NCBI GenBank assembly: GCA_958295665.1
Contig: OY282558.1
Span: 17,297,409 to 17,361,408, forward strand
Origin: Tipula vernalis
Lineage: Eukaryota > Arthropoda > Insecta > Diptera > Tipulidae
Length of the DNA: 64,000 nucleotides
Direction of reading: 5' to 3'
Below are positions 1 to 10,852 of this stretch, piece by piece (within the stretch, counting starts at the first letter, position 1; each line of letters begins with the position of its first letter). The notes beneath the pieces were generated by a model. It was not told where the DNA came from, made no database searches, and was given only the letters and a program-made list of their open reading frames with translations. Both the position numbers and the translations under genes were made by a program.

Positions 1-740
1 ATTTGTTCTAGTCGATAAATTAAGTCGTGGCCGTTGTACGAATCACTACCGTCCAACGACAAATTCCAGTTTTTGCCGCAGTTTATAATTGTTATGAAAT
101 TGGTATCCTGATTGTTTGCTAGCGTTTATAGGTCGACTCATCAAACTTTCCTAGTGCTGTTCGATATTGATGTCTGAGAAATCCAAAGGGCGGTTGTCCT
201 CTATCCTAGCACTGCTTCGTCGTAAATTAACCTGGAAGAAAAATTCTGGCACTGACTCCTTTAAATCTTTTGCTTCAGCAGATAAATCATCTGCATGATT
301 TCCGAATGGACTCTGTGCTTGTACTGGTAGGAATAAATTGTGACGGCTCGACTAATTTATTTTGTAAAATAGTGGTTTTTCTTCGATTTTCTTTATTTCT
401 GTAAATAATTTTGCTTACCAATTGAAAATTCTACGAAGGCTACTTGACATATTCGCAATGTTTCCGATATTGACAAAAGAATAACCTAATTTTACTACCC
501 GATCTTTATGGTGGGCTGATTTTGCTAAAGCCTTAATTAGAAATTTTAATGGTAGAGTGACACCTTATTCTTGAGTTAACCGCGAGAGTTCTTCACAATT
601 TGTATGACAAATTTCGACATCTTCCTCGGGATTTGACTTTATATGCGAACTAACCGGTTTCAGAGTGTTTTTAGCTGTTTCTGCTGATAGAGAACTTAAC
701 AAAATTTTTGTTGCATCTTGAGCTGGAAGAGATAACCCCC
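1..740 (-). pseudogene. Decayed retrotransposon gag-like trace, continuing past the left edge
   Basis: Read on the minus strand, one frame stays open for long stretches between about 740 and 410 and again between about 330 and 1, broken by a few stops. Near the window edge it gives NLSLDGSDSYNGHDLIYRLEQ-like text; an aromatic/Leu-rich start followed by F/L-DG, D and RLE is the usual start of insect LTR-retrotransposon gag domains. The upstream part reads like a helical polar N-terminal region. No zinc knuckle, protease or RT is inside the window, so the family is not assignable. The gag call is an inference from one motif; it could instead be an old host exon with a splice-like GTAAGC near 420. 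Confidence 0.33.
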
Positions 741-902
741 TGACTAACTATGAAAGGTTTTTTAAATATGTAGTAGGATCCATGTTTTCCCAACTGATAG
801 ACAAAAATAATAACGATCGAGAAAAAATAAATAAATTAACGATAAAAGTTGGGCTCAGTACCTTTAATCGAAATATATAACGGTGGTATAACACTAGGCC
901 AA

Positions 903-1119
<217 letters not shown>

Positions 1120-1126
<7 letters not shown>

Positions 1127-2340
1127 ACTCAATTCAAATCGGGCGAACTACTAAAACGAATTCACTTAGAACCCCTTCAAAACAAGAATCGGTATTAAAA
1201 ATACCAAAACGTACCAATTGGCCAGTCTATAATGAGAGACTTTATGATAACGTAACTGGTCTACAGACCAACATCAACTCTATTGAGGATATCGATAGAG
1301 TTTCAAGCAATGTTACCAAAGCAATTATTGATGCCTACCACTCAAGCTTACCCATAGTTCGTATTAGGGGGACAAGGGACGTTCATTGGTGGAACCACAC
1401 CCTGGAAACCAAAATACGAGAGGTTCGTAAACTTTTCAACAGGGCGAAGAGGACAAACGATTGGACAACCTATCGAATGACTCTTACCCAGAATAACATT
1501 GTTCTTAGGAAAAGCAAGACGTCGAGCTGGAGAGACTTCTGTGGAAAAATAGATAGGCTGCCTGCGGCTTGTCGACTTCAGAAGGCACTCTCCTTGGACC
1601 ACAGAAATCCATAGGGATCTGTAAGGAACCCGAATGAGACAACTACATCCAGAGAGGAAACTCTCGAATGCCTGGTGAAAAGCCATTTCCCAGAGTGTAC
1701 CGTCCTTGGAGGCCAGGAAGACCTCGATGTAGACAGCGAGCATTTCTACCTGATTCCAAGGAAAGCTTACAGGTTCTCAAGAGATATCTTCACTCCCGGA
1801 AAAATTAAATAAGCCGTCAATTCCGTTGGTCCCTTTAAATCGCCGGGAGGGGATTCTATATATCCTGCATTTTTACAGCAACGCCTACAAATACTGTTGC
1901 CTTATTTGGTTAGACTATTTAGAGCCAGCTACAGCTTACAATATGTTCCAAGAAGCTGGAGGGAGGTGCGAGTGATTTTTATCCCGAAAACGAGAAGAAG
2001 ATCCGCGAAGGACGTCAGGTCTTATAGACCCATTAGCCTCATATCTTTTATTCTGAAAACCATGGAGAAGATACTGGGTCTACATATTAGATCCAATGCC
2101 CTCCTAAGCATCCTCTAGACCCTAGCCGCTCGACGAGCTGACAACAAATATCGAAGATACACTTCGGAATAAAGAAATTTTGTTATGCTCCTTCACCGAT
2201 ATTTAAAGGGCTTTTGACAATACCAAGTTCGAAATGATTCAAGAACAAGCACATACAAGGGGAATAGACTCCTCCTATTTAGTAATAAGCCGCAAACAAC
2301 GAGTAATCTGGACACTTTTATCTAGAGAATTATTACTAGT
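1120..2340 (+). pseudogene. LINE fragment A: linker and N-terminal RT part, RNase H-bearing LINE (I/Loa-like)
   Basis: The first open segment (1120-1614) has the WWN...L...R..F.RA pattern that lies between endonuclease and RT in I/Loa/R1-type LINEs. RT text follows from about 1800: KSPGGD-like residues near 1845, WRE..VIFIPK, then DVRSYRPISLISFILKTMEKIL at 2013-2080. It continues as a decayed RT up to about 2340 (SFTDI.RAFDNT near 2190-2230) and then stops before the YADD motif. Several stops and frameshifts are present. No endonuclease domain is recognisable upstream, where the AT microsatellite begins. The same RT block occurs again in fragment B (2495 onward), so these are two copies and not one gene. 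Confidence 0.8.
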
Positions 2341-2494
2341 CATTTATCTGTTCAGAAAGCGATTTTGAATTTATTAACCCAATAATTTTTTAGCACCTAA
2401 AGTCATTAAAATAACGTTTAGTTGGCAAATATTTTCCATACTAAGTCGATATCACCGGCAACACATGCTCAATTATCTGCAATAGTATTTAGTT

Positions 2495-4792
2495 CAAAAA
2501 GGTATTGAGGAAATACTCTCCAGCTTGATCCAGATGTTTCGGGCAAGTTATGCTTTTAACTATATTCCGAAACTGTGGAGGAAAGTAAATTTGGTCTTTA
2601 TACCAAAGGGCGGGGGTCGTCCAGACACTTAGGCCATGGCATATCGGCCAATTAGCCTCACATCGTTTCTTTTGAAGACGATGGAAAAAATCCTGGACTA
2701 TCAAATAAGAAGTGAGGTCCTTGGAAAGAATCCGCTGCATCGGGACCAGTTTGCGTATCAAACTGGTAAATCCACGGTTATGGCCCTTAGCGGTCTAGTC
2801 ACGAGGATTGAAAAAGCAGTGACATATAAAGAAATTGCCCTTTGTGCCATTGTGGACATTGAGGGGTATTTGATAATACCTCCTATGGATCTATAGAGAG
2901 GGCAGCAATGGGAAAAAGGATTCCGCTTTCTACAATTAAGTGGATCCGTTCCATGCTGGAACATCGTGAGATTACTGCCAGACTAGGTGGCGAATCAGTA
3001 ACCATCAAGGCGGTAAAGGGCTGTCCCCAAGGAGGCGTACTATCTCCTCTTTTGTGGTCATTGGTTATTGACGGACTACTGGTCCTTCTGAGTAGCCATG
3101 GGTTTGATGTCCAGGGCTATGCGGATGATGTGGCTATCATAATCAGAGGCAAGTTTGATGAGGTCATTTCTGATCGCATGCAAAATGCACTCAATATAAT
3201 ATGGCAGTGGTGTTACCAGGAAGGACTCAGTGTCAATCCAAGCAAAACTGTCATTGTTCCTTTTACGAGGAGGAAAAAGCTTGCGCTTACAGCTCCCTCG
3301 TTAAACGGTACTACTGTATGCCTTTTTCCAGCGAGGTTAAACATCTAGGGTTTATCCTAGATCAAAGACTGAACTGGAACCAACATTTGTTGAAAGTTCA
3401 AAATAGAGCCATCAAGGCTCTCTGGGCCTATCAAAGACTCTATGGGCGTACTTGGGGACTACAACCAAAAATGATCTACTGGTCATTTCTTACAATTATT
3501 AGGCCTATGGTCACCTACGCATCGGTTGTATGGTGGCCTAAAACTGAGCAGAAGACAACGCAAACCTTATTGAATAAGGTTCAGCGTGTAGCCTGTCATG
3601 CCCAACCGCGGGGGTGGAGACACTCTGACACCGTTACACCTGCATATTAAAAAGGATGCTGCAATTATAGCCCTGAAAATGAAGGCGGAAGGAAATATAA
3701 AACCAGGCAATATGGTGGGTCATCTGGAAATCCTTAAGAAATTTCAGACAGACCCTACCATAGGAATGCCTTCCGACTATATACCAGCTAAACTGGACTT
3801 CCACAAACCATTCTGTGTTAGGTTACCTGACCGAAATGTGTGGAGTGCAGGTGGACCATCATTTGAGCTTGGGTCCATGGTATGGTTTACAGATGGATCA
3901 AAAACAGAAGATGGGGCGGGGATAGGAATACACGGGAGTGGCACTATCCTCTCGAAGTCCTTGGGTACCAATGCTATCGTTTTTCAAGCAGAAGTACATG
4001 CTATAGAACTTTGCGCTAGGATAGGCATAGCAAAAGGCCTAAGCGATGCAAAGGTTTATATTGTATCAGACAGCCAATCGGCCTTAAATGCTCTTAGGTC
4101 TTGTACCGTTGAGTCAAGGCTGGTGTGGGATTGTCTGAAGGTTATTAAACATCTGGCAGGCTAAAATAAGGTAACACTTATGTGGGTGCCAGGTCTTACT
4201 GGAATCCAAGGAAACGAGGCAGCTAATGGCCTCGCCCGTGAGGGTTCTGCCTCTCCATTTATTGGACCAGAACCCTTCTGCGGTGTCACTAAGGGACACA
4301 TTAGAGCAGCGGTAAAACGCGGGGAGGATGTTTAAAGTCCTCCTACTGGCGCAGAATTCCAGGTTTACGACAGGCGAAGAAATGTATATCACTTTCGTCT
4401 GTCAGGGTTAAGGAGTGTCTTGAACATAGGAAACCTGAGTTGAGGCTACTTACTGGCTTTTACAGGTCATGTCCCCTTAAGGTATCGCCTTAAGAAGATG
4501 GGCCTAAGTACGACAGATGGATGCCGCTTCTGCGGTCTGGAAGCGGAATCAGCGGAACATGTTCTGTGCCATTGCCCAGCCATTTTCAACAAAGACTGCA
4601 ACATCTAGGAGGGAGAACAATGAGCCCGGATAGTATGTATCTTGTAACCGGCCAGTAGTATTGTCAGGTTCATTAGGAGCCTGAATATTGACTGGACGGA
4701 TAATTAAGTAGGGTCCAGCACAATAGATCTTTAGGTCGCGGTGCGAGGTGGCTTATCGCCCACAAGGCCCTCCAGTAAATAATAATAATAAA
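2495..4792 (+). pseudogene. LINE fragment B: RT, RNase H and CCHC tail, 5'-truncated
   Basis: RT starts near 2520 (FRASYAFNYIPKLWR, then AYRPISLTSFLLKTMEKIL at 2638). Later come DQFAYQTGKST, CPQGGVLSPLLWSLVIDGLL near 3030 and the catalytic GYADDVAIII near 3115. The thumb continues through KHLGFILDQRLNWNQH. An RNase H domain follows: WFTDGS near 3890, AEVHAIE, VSDSQSAL, and a late block GIQGNEAANGLA where family members usually carry H and D. A CxxC...H...C motif (CRFCG...EHVLCHCP) lies near 4520-4575. The copy ends in a short (TAA)n run at 4775-4790, a typical I-type 3' end. Frameshifts near 2870, 3300 and 3600 and a stop at 4162 make it inactive. I/Loa clade placement is by motif only. Confidence 0.88.
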
Positions 4793-5675
4793 ATCTGCAA
4801 TAGTAAAAGGACTTAGGAATATATGTATATGTTGCATCATCACCGGCCGTACACCAGATATATATTTGGAGCAATAGATTTCAATCAAATGTGGCCGAAG
4901 TTAAACAAAATTTTAGGCTAGAAACGTGGAATTGCATCGAGGATCGATATACCCATATATAAGTTGGTATTAAAGATATGCTTAATACCGAGTAAATTAA
5001 ATAATAATCAAGTTGAAGGCAGCCGGAATGAAGAAGCACCCTGCAAAATCAAGAAGCACCCTGGAATTGTTTGTGATGAAGTTTTATGATTAACCGTTAC
5101 TTCTTTTTTTTTTCTTTATTTTGTAAATTGTATTTTAACGTAACTAAAATAATAAAACTGGAGAATATTCTTTTTAGTCTAAATTGTAACTCGCCTCGTG
5201 AACAACATAATTAAAATTAAATGTAAAAGTAAAATTGTGTATTATAGAATTGTGTGACTTTTATTTAAAATTTGAGTAATTTGTGGACAATTTACGAGTG
5301 TTGCTGCTGCTTATTTGTTTTGTTGTGCTGCTGCTGCTGCTGCTGATCAAAGTTACCGCTGCTGCTGCGGTCCGGGGAAGAAATTCCTCTCCCGAAATTT
5401 TAAAATAAGTTGATGCATCTAAACAATATTGGATTAAAACACACTTTTAGGTGTGAATTTAATTTAATCTAACTTTAGCGTTATTTAGTTTTGATTTCAT
5501 ATACTAAAATTATGATAAACATCGAATGGAGCTATGCAACATGATGCGACACCCGTCATGATTTCAGAGAATTAAAAAAAAATATCTACATTCTATTTTC
5601 GAATTGAATAATATTTGCATAAACGAGAAATTGATTAACAATAACAAATATTTTAGTTTTTTATTAAACATCAGA
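4793..5675. other. Non-coding spacer between LINE and CAP-like gene 1
   Basis: AT-rich sequence with no supportable gene. It contains a CTG-rich stretch (5301-5369) and an A/T-rich upstream region of the CAP-like gene. No clear promoter element could be assigned. Confidence 0.5.
5301..5369. repeat. Interrupted CTG/GCT trinucleotide repeat
   Basis: Runs of TGCTGCTGC occur three times (near 5301, 5325 and 5358), interrupted by TTATTTGTTTTG and ATCAAAGTTACC. No open frame extends through it on either strand in a way that suggests a coding polyglutamine or polyleucine tract. Confidence 0.85.
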
Positions 5676-6845
5676 ATGATCATAAAAATTAGCTTAGTTT
5701 TATTAATAAAAGTATTTAGTCTGATATTGGTTCACGGACATAATTGTTCAATGTACAGCCAATGGTGTTCTGGTAAAACTCAACACATTGTCTGTACAAC
5801 CCCGAACATCAGCAAGGATGAATTAATTTTACGTTTCATTATACGGGATAATTATTGTGGACGGGTAAATAATGAAAAGGACAATTTAGAAAAAGATGGA
5901 TATTTAGAAAGAATGGCCGCTAAATCATTAAGATCTGATTTTGTAAATACTAATATTTGTTATGCCACCGGTATACATAAGTACATAACTGAAATTTATC
6001 GAAAGCTCGATTCAGAAGAAGAAAGGAAACAAAGTCTCTTAGATAAGATAATATCATCCGGTTTTAATAAAACATTTCTTCTTAATGCCAAAAATATTGG
6101 TTGTAAGTACAATGCACCGGATTTAGTATGTTTGCTAAGTGGAAAAAATCTGTTTACAAAATTTTCCAAATATGTCCCGATTTATCAACGTAAATGTAAA
6201 TTTGATTACAGTGAAATAAATTCGAATATATGCTATTTACATGATGCGAATATAAATAAAATTGTGAATGGATTGATAAGCTCTACCAAGCAAGTGATGT
6301 GGAATCTAGATTTGGAGTACAATGCACATCTTCGAATAATATTTAGTGAAGCGGTTTGTGGTAAGCCAATCAATATATCTTAAACTGGTTTCTTTTCATA
6401 ATGTATTTATTTAAAATTCTTGTATTTTTATTTATAGATCTCTACAAAAGCATTAATGTTTTGATGATAGGCTACGACATTGAGTCAAATGTCAAAAACG
6501 ATACTAAATTTGATGTGTTGTCTAGTAATACAAAATATGACATTGGCTGCGCAGTTCACGATTTGAAAGTCACTCAGATTATTGTGTTTGTACGAAAGCA
6601 CTGAAGACCGTGAACATAGACTTAATTGGGAAAACATTGATCCTACCAATTTCGTTATTTGGATATTCTCTGGATTGGTTATTTTTTAATTGGTATTATT
6701 GGCTGCAATTTCATATAATCCGCAAATATCATTCAAAACTAACCATACCCCGACAATGGAAGAATTATACCAGATGCACGAATACAGTACGATTGAGCAC
6801 GTTCATCCAAAAAATAGTGTAGAGGCTACACAGCCAAGTAATTGA
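5676..6845 (+). pseudogene. CAP-like (SCP/antigen-5-related) gene 1, 3' part broken
   Basis: The ATG at 5676 opens a signal peptide (hydrophobic residues 5-20). The segment WCSGKTQHIVC just after it resembles the N-terminal C...C....HI.C region of insect antigen-5-related proteins. The first module ends in IGCKYNAPDLVCLL; a second begins at NICYLHDANINKIVNGL and has WNLDLEY (the W.d.L. of CAP domains). A 77-bp GT..AG intron (6361-6437, phase 1) joins exon 2, which gives DIGCAVHDL and then stops at 6602-6604 (about 283 aa). The other frame immediately downstream continues as family-like text (YESTEDREH, then a hydrophobic span NFVIWIFSGLVIF), has a stop at 6687-6689, and reaches a polar tail with a stop at 6843. 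One lost base near 6588 and one stop therefore remove the membrane anchor. A functional short secreted form remains possible, as does a sequence error. Confidence 0.72.
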
Positions 6846-6883
6846 TTAAATTTTGTAACGTTTGCTTTTGAATTTTGAGATAA

Positions 6884-6889
6884 AATAAA
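6884..6889 (+). other. Candidate polyadenylation signal of CAP-like gene 1
   Basis: AATAAA lies 40 bp after the ancestral stop at 6843-6845 and 100 bp from the convergent end of CAP-like gene 2. The position suits cleavage in the A/T-rich gap between the two genes. It is a common hexamer in AT-rich DNA. Confidence 0.4.
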
Positions 6890-6988
6890 TTATTTTTAGC
6901 GATCCATATTCTATTAAAATGTTGAGTTGTTTTTGTGTTACATCGCAAGGAGTTAAAAAAAAATTACAAAAATTAACATAAATAAAAT

Positions 6989-8158
6989 TCATTGAGGCGT
7001 AGAATATATCGGTTGCGCACTGTAAATTTCTTCATCGGATGATAAACGAAATTTACAAACGATTCGCATGCAAATTAAAATGATCAGAATATTTGTGTAC
7101 ACCAATATCATCATGCCGTATGTGACATATGCGTTACTATTTGCCATTGTTTTAATTATACTCATTACATCACCAGTTTCCAAGTACCTATCATATATAC
7201 ATAGCACACGTAATGAATTTGCTTGTATATCATAAAAAGCACATCCCAATGTGTAATTGCCTGAATCATTTAGAACATCGAATACTCCATTACGAATCAT
7301 AAGTTCAATAATGTTTTTCACATTAAATTTTGATATTTGTTCTGCATGATAGTTTATTGGAGATAATTTAATTTGACGTTGATCTATAAAATAAAAACAG
7401 AATCAATATACTACGGAATTATCATTCAGTCACCAAATCAATAAGCTTATACCTTTTCTATAACATAAATTTGTTGTATTATATACGATACTACCCTGTG
7501 CCAAATATTCCAATTCGTCATCCCATCGTATTGTTTTAAATCTATTTAATTGTTTGATTATTGTATTGGCCGTTGTATCCATCAAGTAGCATATGTCGGA
7601 ATAAAATGTATCGTATTCTAATCCACAATATCGACTATCATGAGAGACATACTTTTGCAATTTTTTAAACGGATCATTATCGCTGAATAAACACAGTAAG
7701 TTAGTTGAATTGTTTGCACAGCCCAACGCTCTGATATTCATCACCGATGTTAAAACATCAATGGAAACGGTGTTTGAATCCAATGGATAATAATGAATTA
7801 AGCGAATATTGGAATAATACTTGGTTGCAAAGCATACATTATCCTGATGCCACAAATCACTACCGAGCCCTTTAATTGCCATTTGAATCAAATATGTATC
7901 CAACGACAATATTAATGTCTCATTATTAATTTCATTACATATTGTATTGCGCTTAAAATAATTCGAGTACATCTCGATTAAGTTCACATCACTTTCATGT
8001 ACGCGTGATTTATAATCGTTAGGTTCGCATAAAATATGATTTGGTTTAGCCGGACACCATTCTTCGTATATAGGGCCGGGACAATTTTCACCCAAAGCAC
8101 AACAGGATAAACACAAAAAAATAATAAACGTTAGTATGAAACTAAATAATTTGTACAT
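6989..8158 (-). CDS. CAP-like (SCP/antigen-5-related) gene 2, type I membrane form
   Basis: Exon 1 is 8158-7453 and exon 2 is 7383-6989; the 69-bp intron (7452-7384) has GT..AG ends in phase 1, giving a 366-aa protein. ATG 8158 is preferred over the upstream TTG because it starts directly at the signal peptide (hydrophobic residues 4-22). The N-terminus carries WCPAKPNHILC (34-44), close to the conserved start of insect antigen-5-related proteins. Module 1 ends with RALGCANNSTNLLCLF; module 2 contains IRWDDELEYLA and later YTLGCAFYDI...RVLCIY. A transmembrane span near 321-345 precedes a tail, SSDEEIYSAQPIYSTPQ. Cysteines are plentiful, as expected for a secreted fold. It sits tail-to-tail with gene 1. 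The CAP assignment rests on motifs and is not certain; the ligand or role is unknown. Confidence 0.75.
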
Positions 8159-8316
8159 TTTGCGATTGAACAACAATCGACTGATGAGTTATCGATGAGT
8201 TTCACAAACTAATTTTAACAAAACTAAAAGTTTTTTTTTTTTTTTTAATTTATCTCGTTATGTTCTTATCCAGCAATAATTATATTTATACAAAACAGTC
8301 AGCTATTTATACAAAA

Positions 8317-8338
8317 CAGCTTTAGATATCTAAAGCTG
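8317..8338. repeat. Perfect 22-bp palindrome at the satellite edge
   Basis: CAGCTTTAGATATCTAAAGCTG equals its own reverse complement. A 16-bp unit TATTTATACAAAACAG occurs twice just before it (from about 8284 and 8303). It lies immediately left of the satellite array and upstream of CAP-like gene 2. Confidence 0.9.
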
Positions 8339-8344
8339 AATCGA

Positions 8345-10545
8345 TTTTATGTGATTTGTCAATAGCTGTCGAATTAATAAATTCTGTTCAAGTTTCCCGT
8401 GGGAAACCTCGGAAAATTCGATTTTCCAAAAATTATTAGAAAATTTGTATAAAATCAGCCTCTAGAGTGTTATGTCTGGAGATAGATTGCATTGATGTGA
8501 TTACTCAATAGCTATCACAGAAAAAAAATTCAGTTCAAGTTTCCCGTGGGAAATATGGAAAATTCGATTTTCCAAAAATTATTAGAAAATTTGTATAAAA
8601 TCAGCCTCTAGAGTGTTATGTCTGGAGATGGATTACATTGATGTAATTTATCAATAGCTATCGCAGGAAAAAGAATCAGTACAAGTTTCCCGTGGGAAAT
8701 CTCGGAAAATTCGATTTTCCAAAAATTATTAGAAAATTTATATAAAATCAGCTTCTAGAGTGTTATGACTGGAGATGGATTCAATTAATGTGATTTGTCA
8801 ATAGCTACCGCAGGAAAAAAATTTATTTCAAGTTTCCCGTGGGAAATCTCGGAAAATTCGATTTTCTAAAAATTATTAGAAAATTTGTATAAAATCAGCC
8901 TCTAGAGTGTTATGTCTGGAGATGGATTCAATTGATGTGATTACTCAATAACTGTTGCACTAAAACAATTAAGTTCAAGTTTCCCGTGGGAAATCTCGGA
9001 AAATTCCAGAATATTTCCAGCCAAAAGTAAGAAATGGATAAATAAATTCAGCCTCTAGAGTTTTATGTCTGGAGATGGATTGCATCAATGTAACTTGTCA
9101 ATAGCTATAGCAGAAAAAAATTCAGTCCAAGTTTCCGTAAGAAATCTCGAAAAATTCGTTTTTTGATTTCGGAAAATTTTCGAATAATTTTTGGAAAATC
9201 GAATTTTCCGAGATTTCCCACGGCAAACTTGAAATAATTTTTTTTTCTGCGATAGTTATTGACAAGTCACATCAATTCAATCCATCTCCAGACATAACAC
9301 TCTAGAGGATGATTTTATTCATCCATTTCTTACTTTCGGCTGGAAACTTTTTTAAATTTTCCGAGATTTCCCACGGGAAACTTGAACTGAATTTTTTCCT
9401 GCGATAGCTATTGAGTAATCACGTCAATTTAATCCATCTCCAGACATAACTTTAGAGGCTGATTTTATACAAATTTTCTAATAATATTTGGAAAATGGCA
9501 TTTTTTGAGATTTCCCACGCGAAACTTGAACTGAATTTTTTTCCTGCAATAGCTATTGAGTAATCACATCAATGCAATCTATCTCCAAACATAACACTCT
9601 AGAGGCTAATTTTATACAAATTTTCTAATAATTTTTGGAAAATCGAATTTTCCGAGATTTCCCACGGGAAACTTGTACTGAATTTTTTTTCTTCGATAGC
9701 TATTGACAAGTCACTTAAATCCAATTTATCTCCAGACATAACACTCTAGAGGCTGATTTTATTCATACCTTTTTTACTTTCGGCTGGAAACTTTTTTGAA
9801 TTTTCCGCGATTTCCCACGGGAAACTTGTACTGATTTTTTTCCTGCGATAGCTATTCAGTAATTACGTCAATTGAATCAATCTACAGACATAACACTGTA
9901 GAGGCTGATTTTATACAAATTTTCTAATAATTTTTGGAAAATCGAATTTTCCGAGATTTCCCACACAAACTTTAACTGGATTTTTTTCCTGCGATAGCTA
10001 TTGACAAGTCACATCATTCCAATCCATCTCCAGACATAACACTCTACAGGGTGATTTTATTCATCCATTTCTTACTTTCGGCTGGAAAGTTTTTTGAATT
10101 TTCCGAGATTTCCCACGGGAAACTTTGACTTATTTTTTTTTCTGCGATAGCTATTGACAAGTCACATCATTTCAATCCATCTCCAGACATAACACTCTAC
10201 AGAATGATTTTATTCATCCATTTCTTACTTTTGGCTGGAAAGTTTTTTGAATTTTCCGAGATTTCCCACAGGAGACTTGAACTGAATTTTTTTCCTGCGA
10301 TAGCTATTGATAAGTCACAATATTCCAATCCATCTCCAGACATAACACTCTAGAGGCTTCTTTTACTCATCAATTTCTTACTTTCGGCTTTAAAGTTTTT
10401 TGAATTTTCCGAGATTTCCCACGGGAAACTTGTACTGATTTTTTTTTCTGCGATAGCTATTGATAAATCACATCAATCCAATCTATCTCAAGACATAACA
10501 CTCTAGAGGCTGATTTATTTTTGGCTGGAATGTCAATAACATAAT
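8345..10545. repeat. ~147-bp satellite array with an internal orientation flip
   Basis: About 15 units are present. Each carries a near-palindrome TTTCCCGTGGGAAA, a GGAAAATTCGATTTTCC inverted block, a CTCTAGAGTGTTATGTCTGGAG block and a TCAATAGCTATCGCAGG block. Six units (from about 8393 to 9150) run in one direction. At about 9165-9200 the array turns over and about nine units run in the opposite direction to about 10520. Two unit types alternate: one with ATTATTAGAAAATTTGTATAAAATC, the other with TTCTTACTTTCGGCTGGAAA (near 9020, 9320, 9765, 10065, 10220 and 10370). Spacing between units is mostly 145-154 bp. No open frame of note. Confidence 0.95.
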
Positions 10546-10852
10546 CTGCTTTATCGACTTTTCACTTTCGGCTGGAAACTTTCGGCTAACTTTAACAGGG
10601 TGACCAATAAAACACATTTTCCACTGCGAAATTTGTTTTGTCTAAAAACCTTACGCATTATTTTTGCAAAAATACGGGCAGCGCGTAATACTAGGAAGAC
10701 TTAATGTTGATTTTTGTAGTGGAGCGAGTCCAGTTGTATGTGTTTTGGTTCTTTATGCCATCAAAAATGTGTCGAGGAACGGCTAATCCCCGTAAATTTT
10801 GCAACCCAAGCCGAAATATTTGCCATTCGGTATGGAGGTGCCAAGGTAAAGC
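10546..10852. other. Spacer between satellite and BEL/Pao remnant
   Basis: Holds stray copies of the satellite's TTTCGGCTGGAAA block (10567-10590) and then unrecognised sequence. It may contain a further decayed piece of the BEL/Pao pol, but I could not identify motifs. Confidence 0.4.

Noticed and set aside
5301..5369. CTG repeat as a coding polyglutamine/polyleucine tract
   Set aside because: No open frame extends on either side.
5604..5675. Upstream TTG start for CAP-like gene 1
   Set aside because: Not an ATG; the ATG at 5676 starts directly at the signal peptide. The same argument applies to the TTG at 8176 for gene 2.
8345..10545. CRISPR array
   Set aside because: Units are ~147 bp with no short repeat/unique spacer pattern, in eukaryotic DNA, and the array is inverted.
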